Shown piece by piece: positions 1 through 7,322 of a stretch of DNA of 21,784 nt. The notes under the pieces were generated by a model that was not told where the DNA came from, did no database searches, and saw only the letters and a list, made by a program, of their open reading frames with translations. Positions within the stretch are counted from its first letter, which is position 1; each line of letters begins with the position of its first letter. The position numbers were made by a program, and so were the translations under genes. Origin of the DNA: Prevotellaceae bacterium UBA1075 (GTDB lineage: Bacteria; Bacteroidota; Bacteroidia; Bacteroidales; Bacteroidaceae); NCBI GenBank assembly GCA_002316015.1, contig DCCS01000008.1, positions 38,927-60,710 of the forward strand. The letters are read 5' to 3'.

Positions 1-832
1 CATCCTTCTGCTCCAACTGGGCACCTCTCTGTTCCAGTATCGCGTCCTGTTCCGCTATCTTCTTGTCACGCATCATGATGGCGGTGTCCCTGGTCTCAAT
101 GGCCGAGAAGTACTCGTCCTCCACATTCATATCCTGTCTGAGTTTAGTGTCCGAGGCCGCTGCGAGAAGGCGGTGGAGGATGTGTCTCATCTCACCGTCA
201 CCGTCATACTCACTGTCGTCTATGTTCAAGACCTGCCGGTTGTGCCTGTCCTTGCGGGTCTGGTCAAAGACTCCCAGAACCTCCACAAGGCGGTTGTTGA
301 CGTGCCCGTGCAGCAGGGGTATCTGCACGATAATGCTGTCGTGCACCAGGCTGTCCACAAACGGGTCGGGAATGCCTCTCGTCACCAGCCTGTCCTCATA
401 GTCATAGGACTTGTGCAGGACATACAGGACCGGCTCCTCGATGTCACCCACACGGTGCCCCAGGAGATAGACACTTATCATGGGGATGCCCATGCCGCTC
501 TGGTCTCCCTCCCTAACGATGTTGTCGGGGTCGGCATACTGCGTGCCCAGGTACTGGCGGAAACGCAGTGTCTCCGTCTCGAGCCAGGTCTTCTGCAGTT
601 CTATGAGCACAAGCTTCAGGCTGCCGTCATCCTGGCGCACCTTCGCTCCGAAGTCTATGCGGAACATGGATATCTTGTCGCGGCTGCCATTCGTGTACTC
701 GTGCTTGCGCATCTTCACCTCGACGACCTCGCGCTTGAGCAAGGCCGACAGTACTGTCTTGGCCACGCGCTCGTCCTCCATCAAGTACTTGAACACAGAA
801 TCATAAATCGGGTTGGCCACACTGATAATCAT
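1..832 (-). CDS. Rpn family / PD-(D/E)XK nuclease family transposase-like protein, 3' end outside window
   Basis: The frame is open from ATG at 832 down to the left edge (277 codons), so the C-terminus is missing. The N-terminus has an NPIYDSVFK segment typical of this family. A nuclease core follows: Asp60 in FRIDF, then Glu78-x-Gln80-Lys81 in LIELQK, fitting the D...ExQ/K active site of PDDEXK_2/Rpn proteins. The last ~35 visible residues are charged and heptad-like, probably a coiled coil. Family members are annotated as recombination-promoting nucleases or putative transposases; their cellular role is poorly defined. The gene has its own promoter (862-892) and is separated from the peptidase gene upstream by a hairpin. 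It is not clearly part of the nutrient-uptake loci. Family assignment is fairly sure; function is not. Confidence 0.8.
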   Translation of the reverse strand, partial: MIISVANPIYDSVFKYLMEDERVAKTVLSALLKREVVEVKMRKHEYTNGSRDKISMFRIDFGAKVRQDDGSLKLVLIELQKTWLETETLRFRQYLGTQYADPDNIVREGDQSGMGIPMISVYLLGHRVGDIEEPVLYVLHKSYDYEDRLVTRGIPDPFVDSLVHDSIIVQIPLLHGHVNNRLVEVLGVFDQTRKDRHNRQVLNIDDSEYDGDGEMRHILHRLLAAASDTKLRQDMNVEDEYFSAIETRDTAIMMRDKKIAEQDAILEQRGAQLEQKD

Positions 833-861
833 AACGCACAAGTATTTGTTAATCTTGGATG

Positions 862-892
862 CAAAGATAGAGTTTTATCACGAAACGGCAAA
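862..892 (-). promoter_or_regulatory. Bacteroidetes-type promoter for the Rpn-like gene
   Basis: On the minus strand TTTG (889-892) is followed after 19 bases by TATCTTTG (862-869). This is an exact match to the Bacteroides sigma-ABfr pattern TTTG-N19-21-TAnnTTTG. Transcription should start about 7 bases past the -7 box, giving a leader of roughly 20 bases before ATG 832. Confidence 0.75.
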
Positions 893-918
893 AGGCATCA
901 TGAGAAAGAAATACAGAA

Positions 919-958
919 GGGAGGGCATGCGCACGCTGTCCGCGCGCGATGCCCTCCC
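919..958 (-). terminator. Putative terminator after the M6 peptidase gene
   Basis: GGGAGGGCAT pairs with ATGCCCTCCC, extended by GC-rich bases, in a hairpin just past the peptidase stop codon on the minus strand. The bases that follow (TTCTGTATTTCTTT) are only moderately T-rich, so termination may be partial. It lies about 27 bases beyond the stop and ahead of the Rpn promoter. Confidence 0.6.
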
Positions 959-984
959 CTTTCCGGCCTGTTCCCACAGGTGCG

Positions 985-3411
985 CTATTTCACCAGCACT
1001 TTCTTGCCATTCCTGATATAGATGCCGTGCCCGGGATGTGCCACCGGCTGTCCTTTCAGGTCATAGCAAGTGCCGTCGCCAGTCGCGTCAGCACTGATGG
1101 CGGGCAGCACTGTGCCGCCATTTGGAAGAGAAATGGCAAACTCGGCCGACCAGTCCGACTGCCTACGGGCGTTAAGGCTCCGCACCTGGTAAATATAGTT
1201 CTTGGTGTTGTCCAGGTTTTCAAAGGTAAAGGCCGTGCCGGTCGTCTTGTAGATACTGACCTCCTTCACGCCGTGGGCGGAAACCCTTTCCAAAGCGCCC
1301 TCCAGTCCAAGTTCCCCCGCCGAAAACTGACCGTCATAAATGGCCAGATGACTGATGTAGCACCGTCCGTCGGGATTGATCCTTATCTGATTGCGCTCGT
1401 CAGCGATGGTTTTGGGATGGAACACAAAGGTGGTCTCCTTGTCAAACTCAAATGGAATCGCCTCGGCATTCTTCGTCGCAAACAGCACATTCAAGTTTCC
1501 TGTCACCGAGGTTCCCTCCTTGAAGGGCTTGAGCGTCATGACCACCGTGAGCCTGCCCGTTGACATCGCCTCCTGGACAGGAGCCGTCAGATAACCGGTC
1601 TTGGAACTGGTGCCGAAGCGAAGATAGTCTGGGCTTGTGTAAAGGTTCGATCCCGAAAAACCGGAAGACAGATAACTGGAGAGTTTCTTGGAGATGTCCG
1701 AGAAGCCCGCGCTCTTGCTGTAACACTTCTGGAAGTTCTCCTCCAAGAGAATTGCCTCTGAGGGGTCACCCTGGGAAGCAAGCGACTTCAGGCTCACCTC
1801 GTAACTCTCAGCACCCTCCACAGCCGGCCAGGCAATGCTGAACGAGGTGGCGTCCGAGGCTGTCACCACAGGGACGGGGGTCGCAAGCAGAGGACAATAG
1901 GCTGTGTTGAAGGACACAAGGCCACCGGCCGTCTCGGCAATCTCCTCAACGAACTTGTGCAACTGCCGGCTTCCGTCGGTGTTGTCATTGAACAATGTTG
2001 CGGCAGGTGAGGTCATATCCGTGAAACTGGTCACGTTTCCGCTGCCCGGAAAGAGGTCGCCGGCCAGGCCGCTGGCACTGGTCTCCACCTTGCCGTCGGC
2101 ACACACCAGTCCCACACCCTCGTGCTTGCTGTCCGTGTTCACGCTGTTGGCCTCCCATGATACCTTGTTGTAATTCACATGGGTTATCATCAGCCCGTGC
2201 CCGCTCAGCGCACTGTCGAACCCGCGCTGCTGGCGGTTCTCCAGGATATAATACTCGTCACGGTGGCCGTCGTTGTACAGGATGTAAGCCTCTGGGGCAT
2301 CCACCAGGCACTTCATGTCCCTTATCTGCTCCCCGCCTTTCAGTTCAGTGGGTGTAATCCACCCCGCCATCCAGCGCTCGTAAGCCGAATACGCGGCAGG
2401 ACAAGCGCTGGATATCCATTGCCCGTTATAGGACACACCATTGTAACTGCCCGACACCATCAGGTCAAAGTAGGAGAGAGAACTGTTCCCGCCCGTGGAA
2501 GTGTTGTACAGGTCGGGAAAACCCAGGCAATGGCTGAACTCGTGGCATGCCGTGCCTATGCCGTCGGGAACCGTGCCCGACGCGCCCTGCAACTCACAGC
2601 TGCAGGCGTATGTGCTTATCCACACCCCGTCCATCTTGGTGCGTGTGATATGGGACTCGTGCGGCCATATGGTGTTCTCGTCGGCTCCCTGAGCCTCGCC
2701 ATGTCCCGCATAAACCACGAATATCTGGTCTACCTCGCCGTCACCATCCCAGTCATACTTGCTGAAATCCACATCGGCGTTTGCCTTCTTGATGGCATCC
2801 ATCACCATCTGGTAGGGGTTCGTGTCGTGGGAGCCGCTGGCACTGGGCGCGCCATACGAACTCATGGGCAAGGGCAACCTGTAGGGTCCCGCCACATCAA
2901 AGTCGATGCCGAACTCGCCATAGCTCTGCTCGCGGAAATAGTCGTTCACACTGCCGTGGATATTGTAGTCATTGAAGCCCTTCTCGTTGAAGAACCGCGA
3001 GAAGTACTTCTGCGGCTCGGGAACCGTAAACTCGTTGTCAAGGAAGTTCACCAGTATCACCAGCCCCTTTTTTGTGCCCGTGTAATGTGTGAAGTCTCCC
3101 AGTTTCGCCTTGCGGCGGATGCGATTGCTCCTGCGCGCGTTCTCGCTCCGCGCACGCTGCTGCGCACGCTGGATGTCTGCCTCGAGTTCCTTCGCCGGGA
3201 TTTCCACAAAATTACCCTTCACCAGGCGATATGCCTGTCCGTCACTGGAGCGGTAATAGTGGCAGTTCTCGTCACCCGTCAGGGTGACCTGAACGCTTGT
3301 GCCGTCAGGCCTGAGCACCCACCGCTTCACGGGAAGGGCCGGCACCGCAAGCAGTGTGCCCGTGCCCAACAGGCAGGACACCACCGCGCAAATTGCTTTC
3401 TTTCTGAACAT
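985..3411 (-). CDS. Secreted M6 family metallopeptidase (immune inhibitor A-like)
   Basis: This 808-residue protein begins with a signal peptide (about residues 1-22). A propeptide-like basic region (about 80-103) precedes an M6 catalytic domain. The zinc site is plain: HEFSHCLGFPD at 290-300, matching HExxHxxGxxD. A DWDGDGEVDQ stretch (220-229) looks like a calcium loop. After about residue 505 come fibronectin III-like and jelly-roll-like segments. The C-terminus (YDLKGQPV ... NGKKVLVK) resembles Prevotella/type IX secretion tails, so surface delivery is likely. M6 enzymes cleave proteins outside the cell. The gene follows susC, susD and a lipoprotein gene on the same strand behind a terminator with a poor T-run, so it may be expressed by read-through. 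The closest candidate for its own promoter (a near-match TAACTTTT box) lacks a properly spaced TTTG. Confidence 0.9.
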   Translation of the reverse strand: MFRKKAICAVVSCLLGTGTLLAVPALPVKRWVLRPDGTSVQVTLTGDENCHYYRSSDGQAYRLVKGNFVEIPAKELEADIQRAQQRARSENARRSNRIRRKAKLGDFTHYTGTKKGLVILVNFLDNEFTVPEPQKYFSRFFNEKGFNDYNIHGSVNDYFREQSYGEFGIDFDVAGPYRLPLPMSSYGAPSASGSHDTNPYQMVMDAIKKANADVDFSKYDWDGDGEVDQIFVVYAGHGEAQGADENTIWPHESHITRTKMDGVWISTYACSCELQGASGTVPDGIGTACHEFSHCLGFPDLYNTSTGGNSSLSYFDLMVSGSYNGVSYNGQWISSACPAAYSAYERWMAGWITPTELKGGEQIRDMKCLVDAPEAYILYNDGHRDEYYILENRQQRGFDSALSGHGLMITHVNYNKVSWEANSVNTDSKHEGVGLVCADGKVETSASGLAGDLFPGSGNVTSFTDMTSPAATLFNDNTDGSRQLHKFVEEIAETAGGLVSFNTAYCPLLATPVPVVTASDATSFSIAWPAVEGAESYEVSLKSLASQGDPSEAILLEENFQKCYSKSAGFSDISKKLSSYLSSGFSGSNLYTSPDYLRFGTSSKTGYLTAPVQEAMSTGRLTVVMTLKPFKEGTSVTGNLNVLFATKNAEAIPFEFDKETTFVFHPKTIADERNQIRINPDGRCYISHLAIYDGQFSAGELGLEGALERVSAHGVKEVSIYKTTGTAFTFENLDNTKNYIYQVRSLNARRQSDWSAEFAISLPNGGTVLPAISADATGDGTCYDLKGQPVAHPGHGIYIRNGKKVLVK

Positions 3412-3422
3412 GGCTGCTAATT

Positions 3423-3438
3423 TCTATCTATCTATATA
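3423..3438. repeat. Short TCTA tetranucleotide tract upstream of the M6 peptidase gene
   Basis: Three TCTA units followed by TATA lie 12-27 bases upstream of the M6 start codon, in the leader where ribosomes bind. A tract this short would slip rarely, and no frameshift effect is possible because it is outside the coding region. Nothing else was recognised in 3439-3553 except weak promoter-like words. Confidence 0.4.
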
Positions 3439-3553
3439 CACTATGTCTACATTGTACCTGTTCTGTCCGAGCGCGTAAAAAGTTACGGCTTCATGTCCCA
3501 AACAGAGTACCTGTCCCCCATCCAAGGCCTCCTCTGTATGAATGCACAAAAGG

Positions 3554-3588
3554 AGAGGAGCGTCCTCTATGAAGGAGGACGCTCCTCT
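3554..3588 (-). terminator. Intrinsic terminator or attenuator between the lipoprotein and M6 peptidase genes
   Basis: Perfect 14-base arms AGAGGAGCGTCCTC and GAGGACGCTCCTCT enclose a 7-base loop. On the minus strand the hairpin is followed by CCTTTTG. The stem is strong but the T-run is short, so partial read-through into the M6 gene is plausible. It closes the susC-susD-lipoprotein unit of locus 1. Locus 2 has a hairpin in the same relative place. Confidence 0.75.
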
Positions 3589-3631
3589 CTACTTTATCAT
3601 ATCTACATTATATAACCTCTGCGGGCGGGGG

Positions 3632-5626
3632 TTATTTCACAAGATACTCTGTGTGAAGCAGGGGCATTCTCTTGCTATTGCACTTCTTGGCCTTGAAGGG
3701 AGCAAGGCTCACATGACCCTGCTTCTTGGCATACTTCTTGACTGAGGCAGGTGCCGTGTATCCAGGAAGTACCAACTGCAAGGCAGCACTTGTGCAAGCA
3801 TAGTACGATGAACTGCCCACATTCATGTAACCCTGGAAGACGGTTGTCTTCGTGTTGTCCGTGTAGAAAGCGGGGAAGGTGATAACCCCTTCCTTCAGCT
3901 CGCCCAGATAACCAGCCTGCTTCACCGTGCTGAAGTCATACTGCGTCAGGTAAGAAGCACCTATAGTCTCGAAACTGAAGTTGTCATCCACACCCAGTTC
4001 CTGGTTCTGGATATACACGCCTTCGGGATCCTCGGCATTGACCTCAAGATACTTCTCCCCCTTGTTGGGAATTGTCAGCCCGCTTTCGTTGAACGCCTGG
4101 GCATAGGGGTAAACGCCCAGCGCGTAGGGATCCATGATGCGGTAGATGCCCGGCTTCTCGGGGTTCTGGAACACCTCGACCTCATAAGTTACGGGCTTCG
4201 CGTCCTTGAAATACGCAGTCGTGACAATGTCATCGGTGTATTGGCCCATGCCCATGCTCACCCACTTGGAGCCGCCAGCCGAGTACTCGAAGTTGCAGGT
4301 GGCAATGGCCTGCACAGCATCCTCGTCCACCACCACGGCGACAATCTGAAGGTCACTGCCCAGTTCGGCGGCATCGAAAGGAATCTGGAAGTCACCGGAC
4401 TTGAACTTCTCTGCCTCCAGGTTGCCGGTGAGAATGGCGTCGGCGACAGCAGACGCGTCATCGCCCTTGGCACGCACGGTCACATAAGCCTCTGAAGCGT
4501 CACCGTCCAGGGCCAGGCTGCCCACGACCTCAGTCTTTCCGGACTTGTCCACGAACACGCCCTTGTAGGTCACCTCGGCCGAGTAGCTCTTCACCTTCAC
4601 GCCCGGCATGGCGATGTAGTACAGGCCATTGGTGTTGGCGTAATAACCCATATCACCATTGAAGCCGCAAATCATGCCCTTGGTCGCCCAGGTGATGACA
4701 CCGTCCGCCAGCTTGCCGCCGTAGCCCTTGCTCTTCACAAGCTCGGGCGAGTTGCCTTTGGCAATGTAATAACCTGCAAAGTCGGCCAGCCAGAACGTTC
4801 CGTCACCCGAATTCCACGTCGCGCCTGTGCTTTGGGGCAGGATATACACGAAGTCGGGATCCTCGGCATGGATGTAGAGGTAGTAGGTGTTGTCGGCATC
4901 ATACATCCCCTTCTCATTCAGGGGGAACTTGGCGCCATAGGGGTTCACCAGACGGTAGTAGCCCTCCACCTGGTCACACTTGTCCATCTCGGCCTCGGCC
5001 ACACAGGGGTCCATGCCATAGATAGTGGCAAGGGCATCGTCGCGGAAAGTGGCAGTACCCACGGCAGTCCATGAGTAGTCACGCATCATGGTGACAGTGG
5101 TGGTCATCTTGTAGTCGGCCATCTTGGTCGTGTACTCGTTGTAGGCAGCCAGAGCCTTGTTGTACTCTGCCTGTGCCGCACTGTCGGCGTTCTCGTCCAG
5201 TTCAGAGGGCTTCTCCACCACAGGAATACCATACTCGCCGGGGTCAATGCTGAGTTCCACCACGGCCGACTCGCCCATGTTCAAGTCACGGGTCAGATGG
5301 ATGTTGAGCTCGGCCGTGTTGACCCCTGCGGCAAACACCACACTGTCACCCACAACCACCAGGCTGGCATCAGAGACCTTCACCTTGAGGGGCAGCGTGT
5401 ATGCGATGTCCGTCTTGTTGCGGGTGACGGTCACCTTCACGTCCTCGATGGAGTCGTCGGGCATATAGGTGTAGTTGGCAACCTTGTTGTTGAACGAGTA
5501 GGTGACAGGTGCACCCGACGCACCGCCCTTGTACGTCTCGTACACTCCATCCTCGCTGCAGGAGGACACCAGGGTGCCCACCGCTGCGATGGCTGCAAGA
5601 AACAAAGATTTATACAGTTTCATCAT
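3632..5626 (-). CDS. SusCD-associated surface lipoprotein with a duplicated domain
   Basis: A 664-residue protein with a lipoprotein signal; lipobox LVSSC puts the lipidated cysteine at 23, followed by Ser-Glu-Asp, which resembles the surface-export signal of Bacteroidetes lipoproteins. Residues about 40-130 look like a beta-sandwich domain. Residues 147-173 are helical and Ala/Glu/Lys-rich, perhaps coiled coil. Two related units follow, at about 185-325 and 453-603. Each starts with a Trp/Gly-rich strand (YSWTAVGTATFRDD, SKWVSMGMGQYTDD) and contains a YRLVNPYG/YRIMDPYA motif and an AEDPDFVYI/AEDPEGVYI motif. A different domain separates them. The stop of susD lies 30 bases upstream, so the gene is co-transcribed. 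It probably binds substrate at the cell surface beside SusCD. The family is not one I can name, and ligand specificity is unknown. Confidence 0.8.
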   Translation of the reverse strand: MMKLYKSLFLAAIAAVGTLVSSCSEDGVYETYKGGASGAPVTYSFNNKVANYTYMPDDSIEDVKVTVTRNKTDIAYTLPLKVKVSDASLVVVGDSVVFAAGVNTAELNIHLTRDLNMGESAVVELSIDPGEYGIPVVEKPSELDENADSAAQAEYNKALAAYNEYTTKMADYKMTTTVTMMRDYSWTAVGTATFRDDALATIYGMDPCVAEAEMDKCDQVEGYYRLVNPYGAKFPLNEKGMYDADNTYYLYIHAEDPDFVYILPQSTGATWNSGDGTFWLADFAGYYIAKGNSPELVKSKGYGGKLADGVITWATKGMICGFNGDMGYYANTNGLYYIAMPGVKVKSYSAEVTYKGVFVDKSGKTEVVGSLALDGDASEAYVTVRAKGDDASAVADAILTGNLEAEKFKSGDFQIPFDAAELGSDLQIVAVVVDEDAVQAIATCNFEYSAGGSKWVSMGMGQYTDDIVTTAYFKDAKPVTYEVEVFQNPEKPGIYRIMDPYALGVYPYAQAFNESGLTIPNKGEKYLEVNAEDPEGVYIQNQELGVDDNFSFETIGASYLTQYDFSTVKQAGYLGELKEGVITFPAFYTDNTKTTVFQGYMNVGSSSYYACTSAALQLVLPGYTAPASVKKYAKKQGHVSLAPFKAKKCNSKRMPLLHTEYLVK

Positions 5627-5656
5627 CTTGTGTTGCTTTGGTTATACATGTTGCTT

Positions 5657-7297
5657 TTAGTTCACGGGATAGATGGTGGGCGAGGACAGGTTGTCGTCCG
5701 TGGACTCCAACTGCTTGTTGCCCTCGATCTCGCTGTTTGGAATACGGTATATGAGGCGTGCAAGGTCGGTGCCCTCGCTGCCGCCCTTCCCGGCAAGCAC
5801 TGTGCTGATGGCCTGCCGCTCGGCCTCCTTGGTGTCCTTGATGACATACTGGTAGGCGGCCTCGAAGCCACTGCCCCTGCGGTCGATGCCCTTGCGCAGG
5901 CGCATCAGGTCATAGTAGGACAGACCCTCGCCCCAGAGTTCTATGCGGCGCTGCATCCACACGGCCTCTTGCACAGCCTCGGCACCAGAGGCAGTCACAT
6001 TGTAGCCGGGGTCACGGTAAGCGGTGGTGAAATTCTTCAGTGTAGCCAGGCCCTGCGCGGGATCTCCTGCCATGGCCTGCGCCTCTGCCAGGATGTAGTA
6101 CATCTCCTCCACACGCATCAGGGGTATGTCGCAGGCGTTGGTCGATGTGCCTATCTCGTCCTTGTATGGGCCGAACTTGACCTGTGTGTAGGCGGGAGCC
6201 TTCACGTCACTGGTGAGGTACTTCTGTTGTGCGCTGTTCAGGTTGGCCGACTTCCCGTTGGCGTCCAGCCACCAGCCCTTGCGCACATCGGTGGAGTTGA
6301 TTTTGTTGTACAAGTCCACGTTGACCATGCGCCATGCGCCCACGCTTGCGTAGCCATAGTTCAGGGAACCCATGTGCGAAGGCCAGTTGCAGATGCCGGT
6401 GGTCACCACGCGGTCGGTCTCGTCAATGTAGATGCCCCACATCCAGTTCTTCGCGTCGAGCTTGTTGAATCCGGGAACAGAGGCTTCCTCTGCCGAGAGG
6501 GGCGTGGCACCGCTGCACTCGATGGCCTTCTGGGCATCAGCCGCCGCTGCCTGCCAGTTCTGCATCACCAGTTCCACACGGGCACGCAGACCCAAGGCGA
6601 CACCCAGGTTGAGATAACGCTTGTCGGCACGCTCCTCCTTGGTCTTCGAGAGCAGGTCAACGGCATGGTTGAGGTCGGTCATAATCTGCTCGTACACGGC
6701 ACCCACCGTGGCACGCTTTGCGCCGTTGGCTCCTGCCTCGTCGGCGTTGGTGTCCAGCAGCAGGGGCACACAGGGAGCGTCCCCGTTACCCTCGTAGGTG
6801 TACTGGTAGAGCTGTGCCAGGATAAAGTAGCCATACGCACGTATGCCCAGCGCCTGGGCCAGGAAATACTGTGCCTGGCTCTCCTCGGTATCCACGCTTA
6901 TGGTCTTGGCCACCGCGTTGGCGGTGAATATCTGGTTGTACATGTCCTCCCAAATCATCGCGTTCTCGTCAGCCGTGTTCTGATAATCTTTCAGGGAGAC
7001 GGCTGCGCTATACCAGTTGTAGCCCGTGAAGGGACTTACCATGTCCATGCCGCGGCTGTCGGTAAGGAGCATTACCGAGGGGTAGCCGTAATCATTGTGG
7101 TCTCCCTCGTTGAAGAAACTGAATTTGGCGGTGATGGCCGAGACTGCGGCCGATGCCATGCCGGGATTCTCTTCCACGACTTCCTTCTTCTGGTCCTCGG
7201 TGACGGTGTCACCCTTGGGCGCGGTGTCAAGGTCTGCGCATCCGGCAAGCATCATGCCCGAAAACATCGCGCCGAGTAAATACTTATATGCTTTCAT
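5657..7297 (-). CDS. SusD/RagB family nutrient-binding lipoprotein, locus 1
   Basis: A 546-residue protein with lipobox LAGC (Cys20) followed by Ala-Asp-Leu-Asp. It shows the SusD/RagB pattern: an N-terminal helical TPR-like part (ALGIRAYGYFILAQLYQ near 150-165; LGLRARVELVMQNWQAAAADAQKAI further on), then a C-terminal part with the family signature RRIELWGEGLSYYDLMR and the ending TIYPVN. SusD proteins form the lid of the SusC barrel and hand over bound ligand. It starts 25 bases after the susC stop, so the two are translationally coupled in all likelihood. By analogy with RagB and because a secreted peptidase follows, oligopeptides are a reasonable ligand guess, but the sequence does not prove this. 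Confidence 0.93.
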   Translation of the reverse strand: MKAYKYLLGAMFSGMMLAGCADLDTAPKGDTVTEDQKKEVVEENPGMASAAVSAITAKFSFFNEGDHNDYGYPSVMLLTDSRGMDMVSPFTGYNWYSAAVSLKDYQNTADENAMIWEDMYNQIFTANAVAKTISVDTEESQAQYFLAQALGIRAYGYFILAQLYQYTYEGNGDAPCVPLLLDTNADEAGANGAKRATVGAVYEQIMTDLNHAVDLLSKTKEERADKRYLNLGVALGLRARVELVMQNWQAAAADAQKAIECSGATPLSAEEASVPGFNKLDAKNWMWGIYIDETDRVVTTGICNWPSHMGSLNYGYASVGAWRMVNVDLYNKINSTDVRKGWWLDANGKSANLNSAQQKYLTSDVKAPAYTQVKFGPYKDEIGTSTNACDIPLMRVEEMYYILAEAQAMAGDPAQGLATLKNFTTAYRDPGYNVTASGAEAVQEAVWMQRRIELWGEGLSYYDLMRLRKGIDRRGSGFEAAYQYVIKDTKEAERQAISTVLAGKGGSEGTDLARLIYRIPNSEIEGNKQLESTDDNLSSPTIYPVN

Positions 7298-7322
7298 CTT
7301 GTTGTTTCCTTGTGTTATATGA

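Noticed and set aside
1..832. The Rpn-like nuclease gene considered as part of the inversion system
   Set aside because: It has its own promoter, lies beyond the peptidase gene and its hairpin, and carries no inverted repeat of the switch. Proximity alone is not evidence.
2179..3420. Plus-strand open frame of 413 codons opposite the M6 peptidase
   Set aside because: The minus strand encodes a complete peptidase with signal peptide and zinc motif. The antisense product has no recognisable domain and arises from G+C-rich codon third positions.
3412..3553. Promoter for the M6 peptidase (TAACTTTT box)
   Set aside because: The last base deviates from TAnnTTTG, and no TTTG lies 19-21 bases upstream; the nearest is 13 bases away.
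5297..7279. Plus-strand open frame of 660 codons opposite susD and the lipoprotein gene
   Set aside because: It spans two well-supported minus-strand genes and the gap between them. Its His/Val/Leu-rich translation is typical of a shadow frame.
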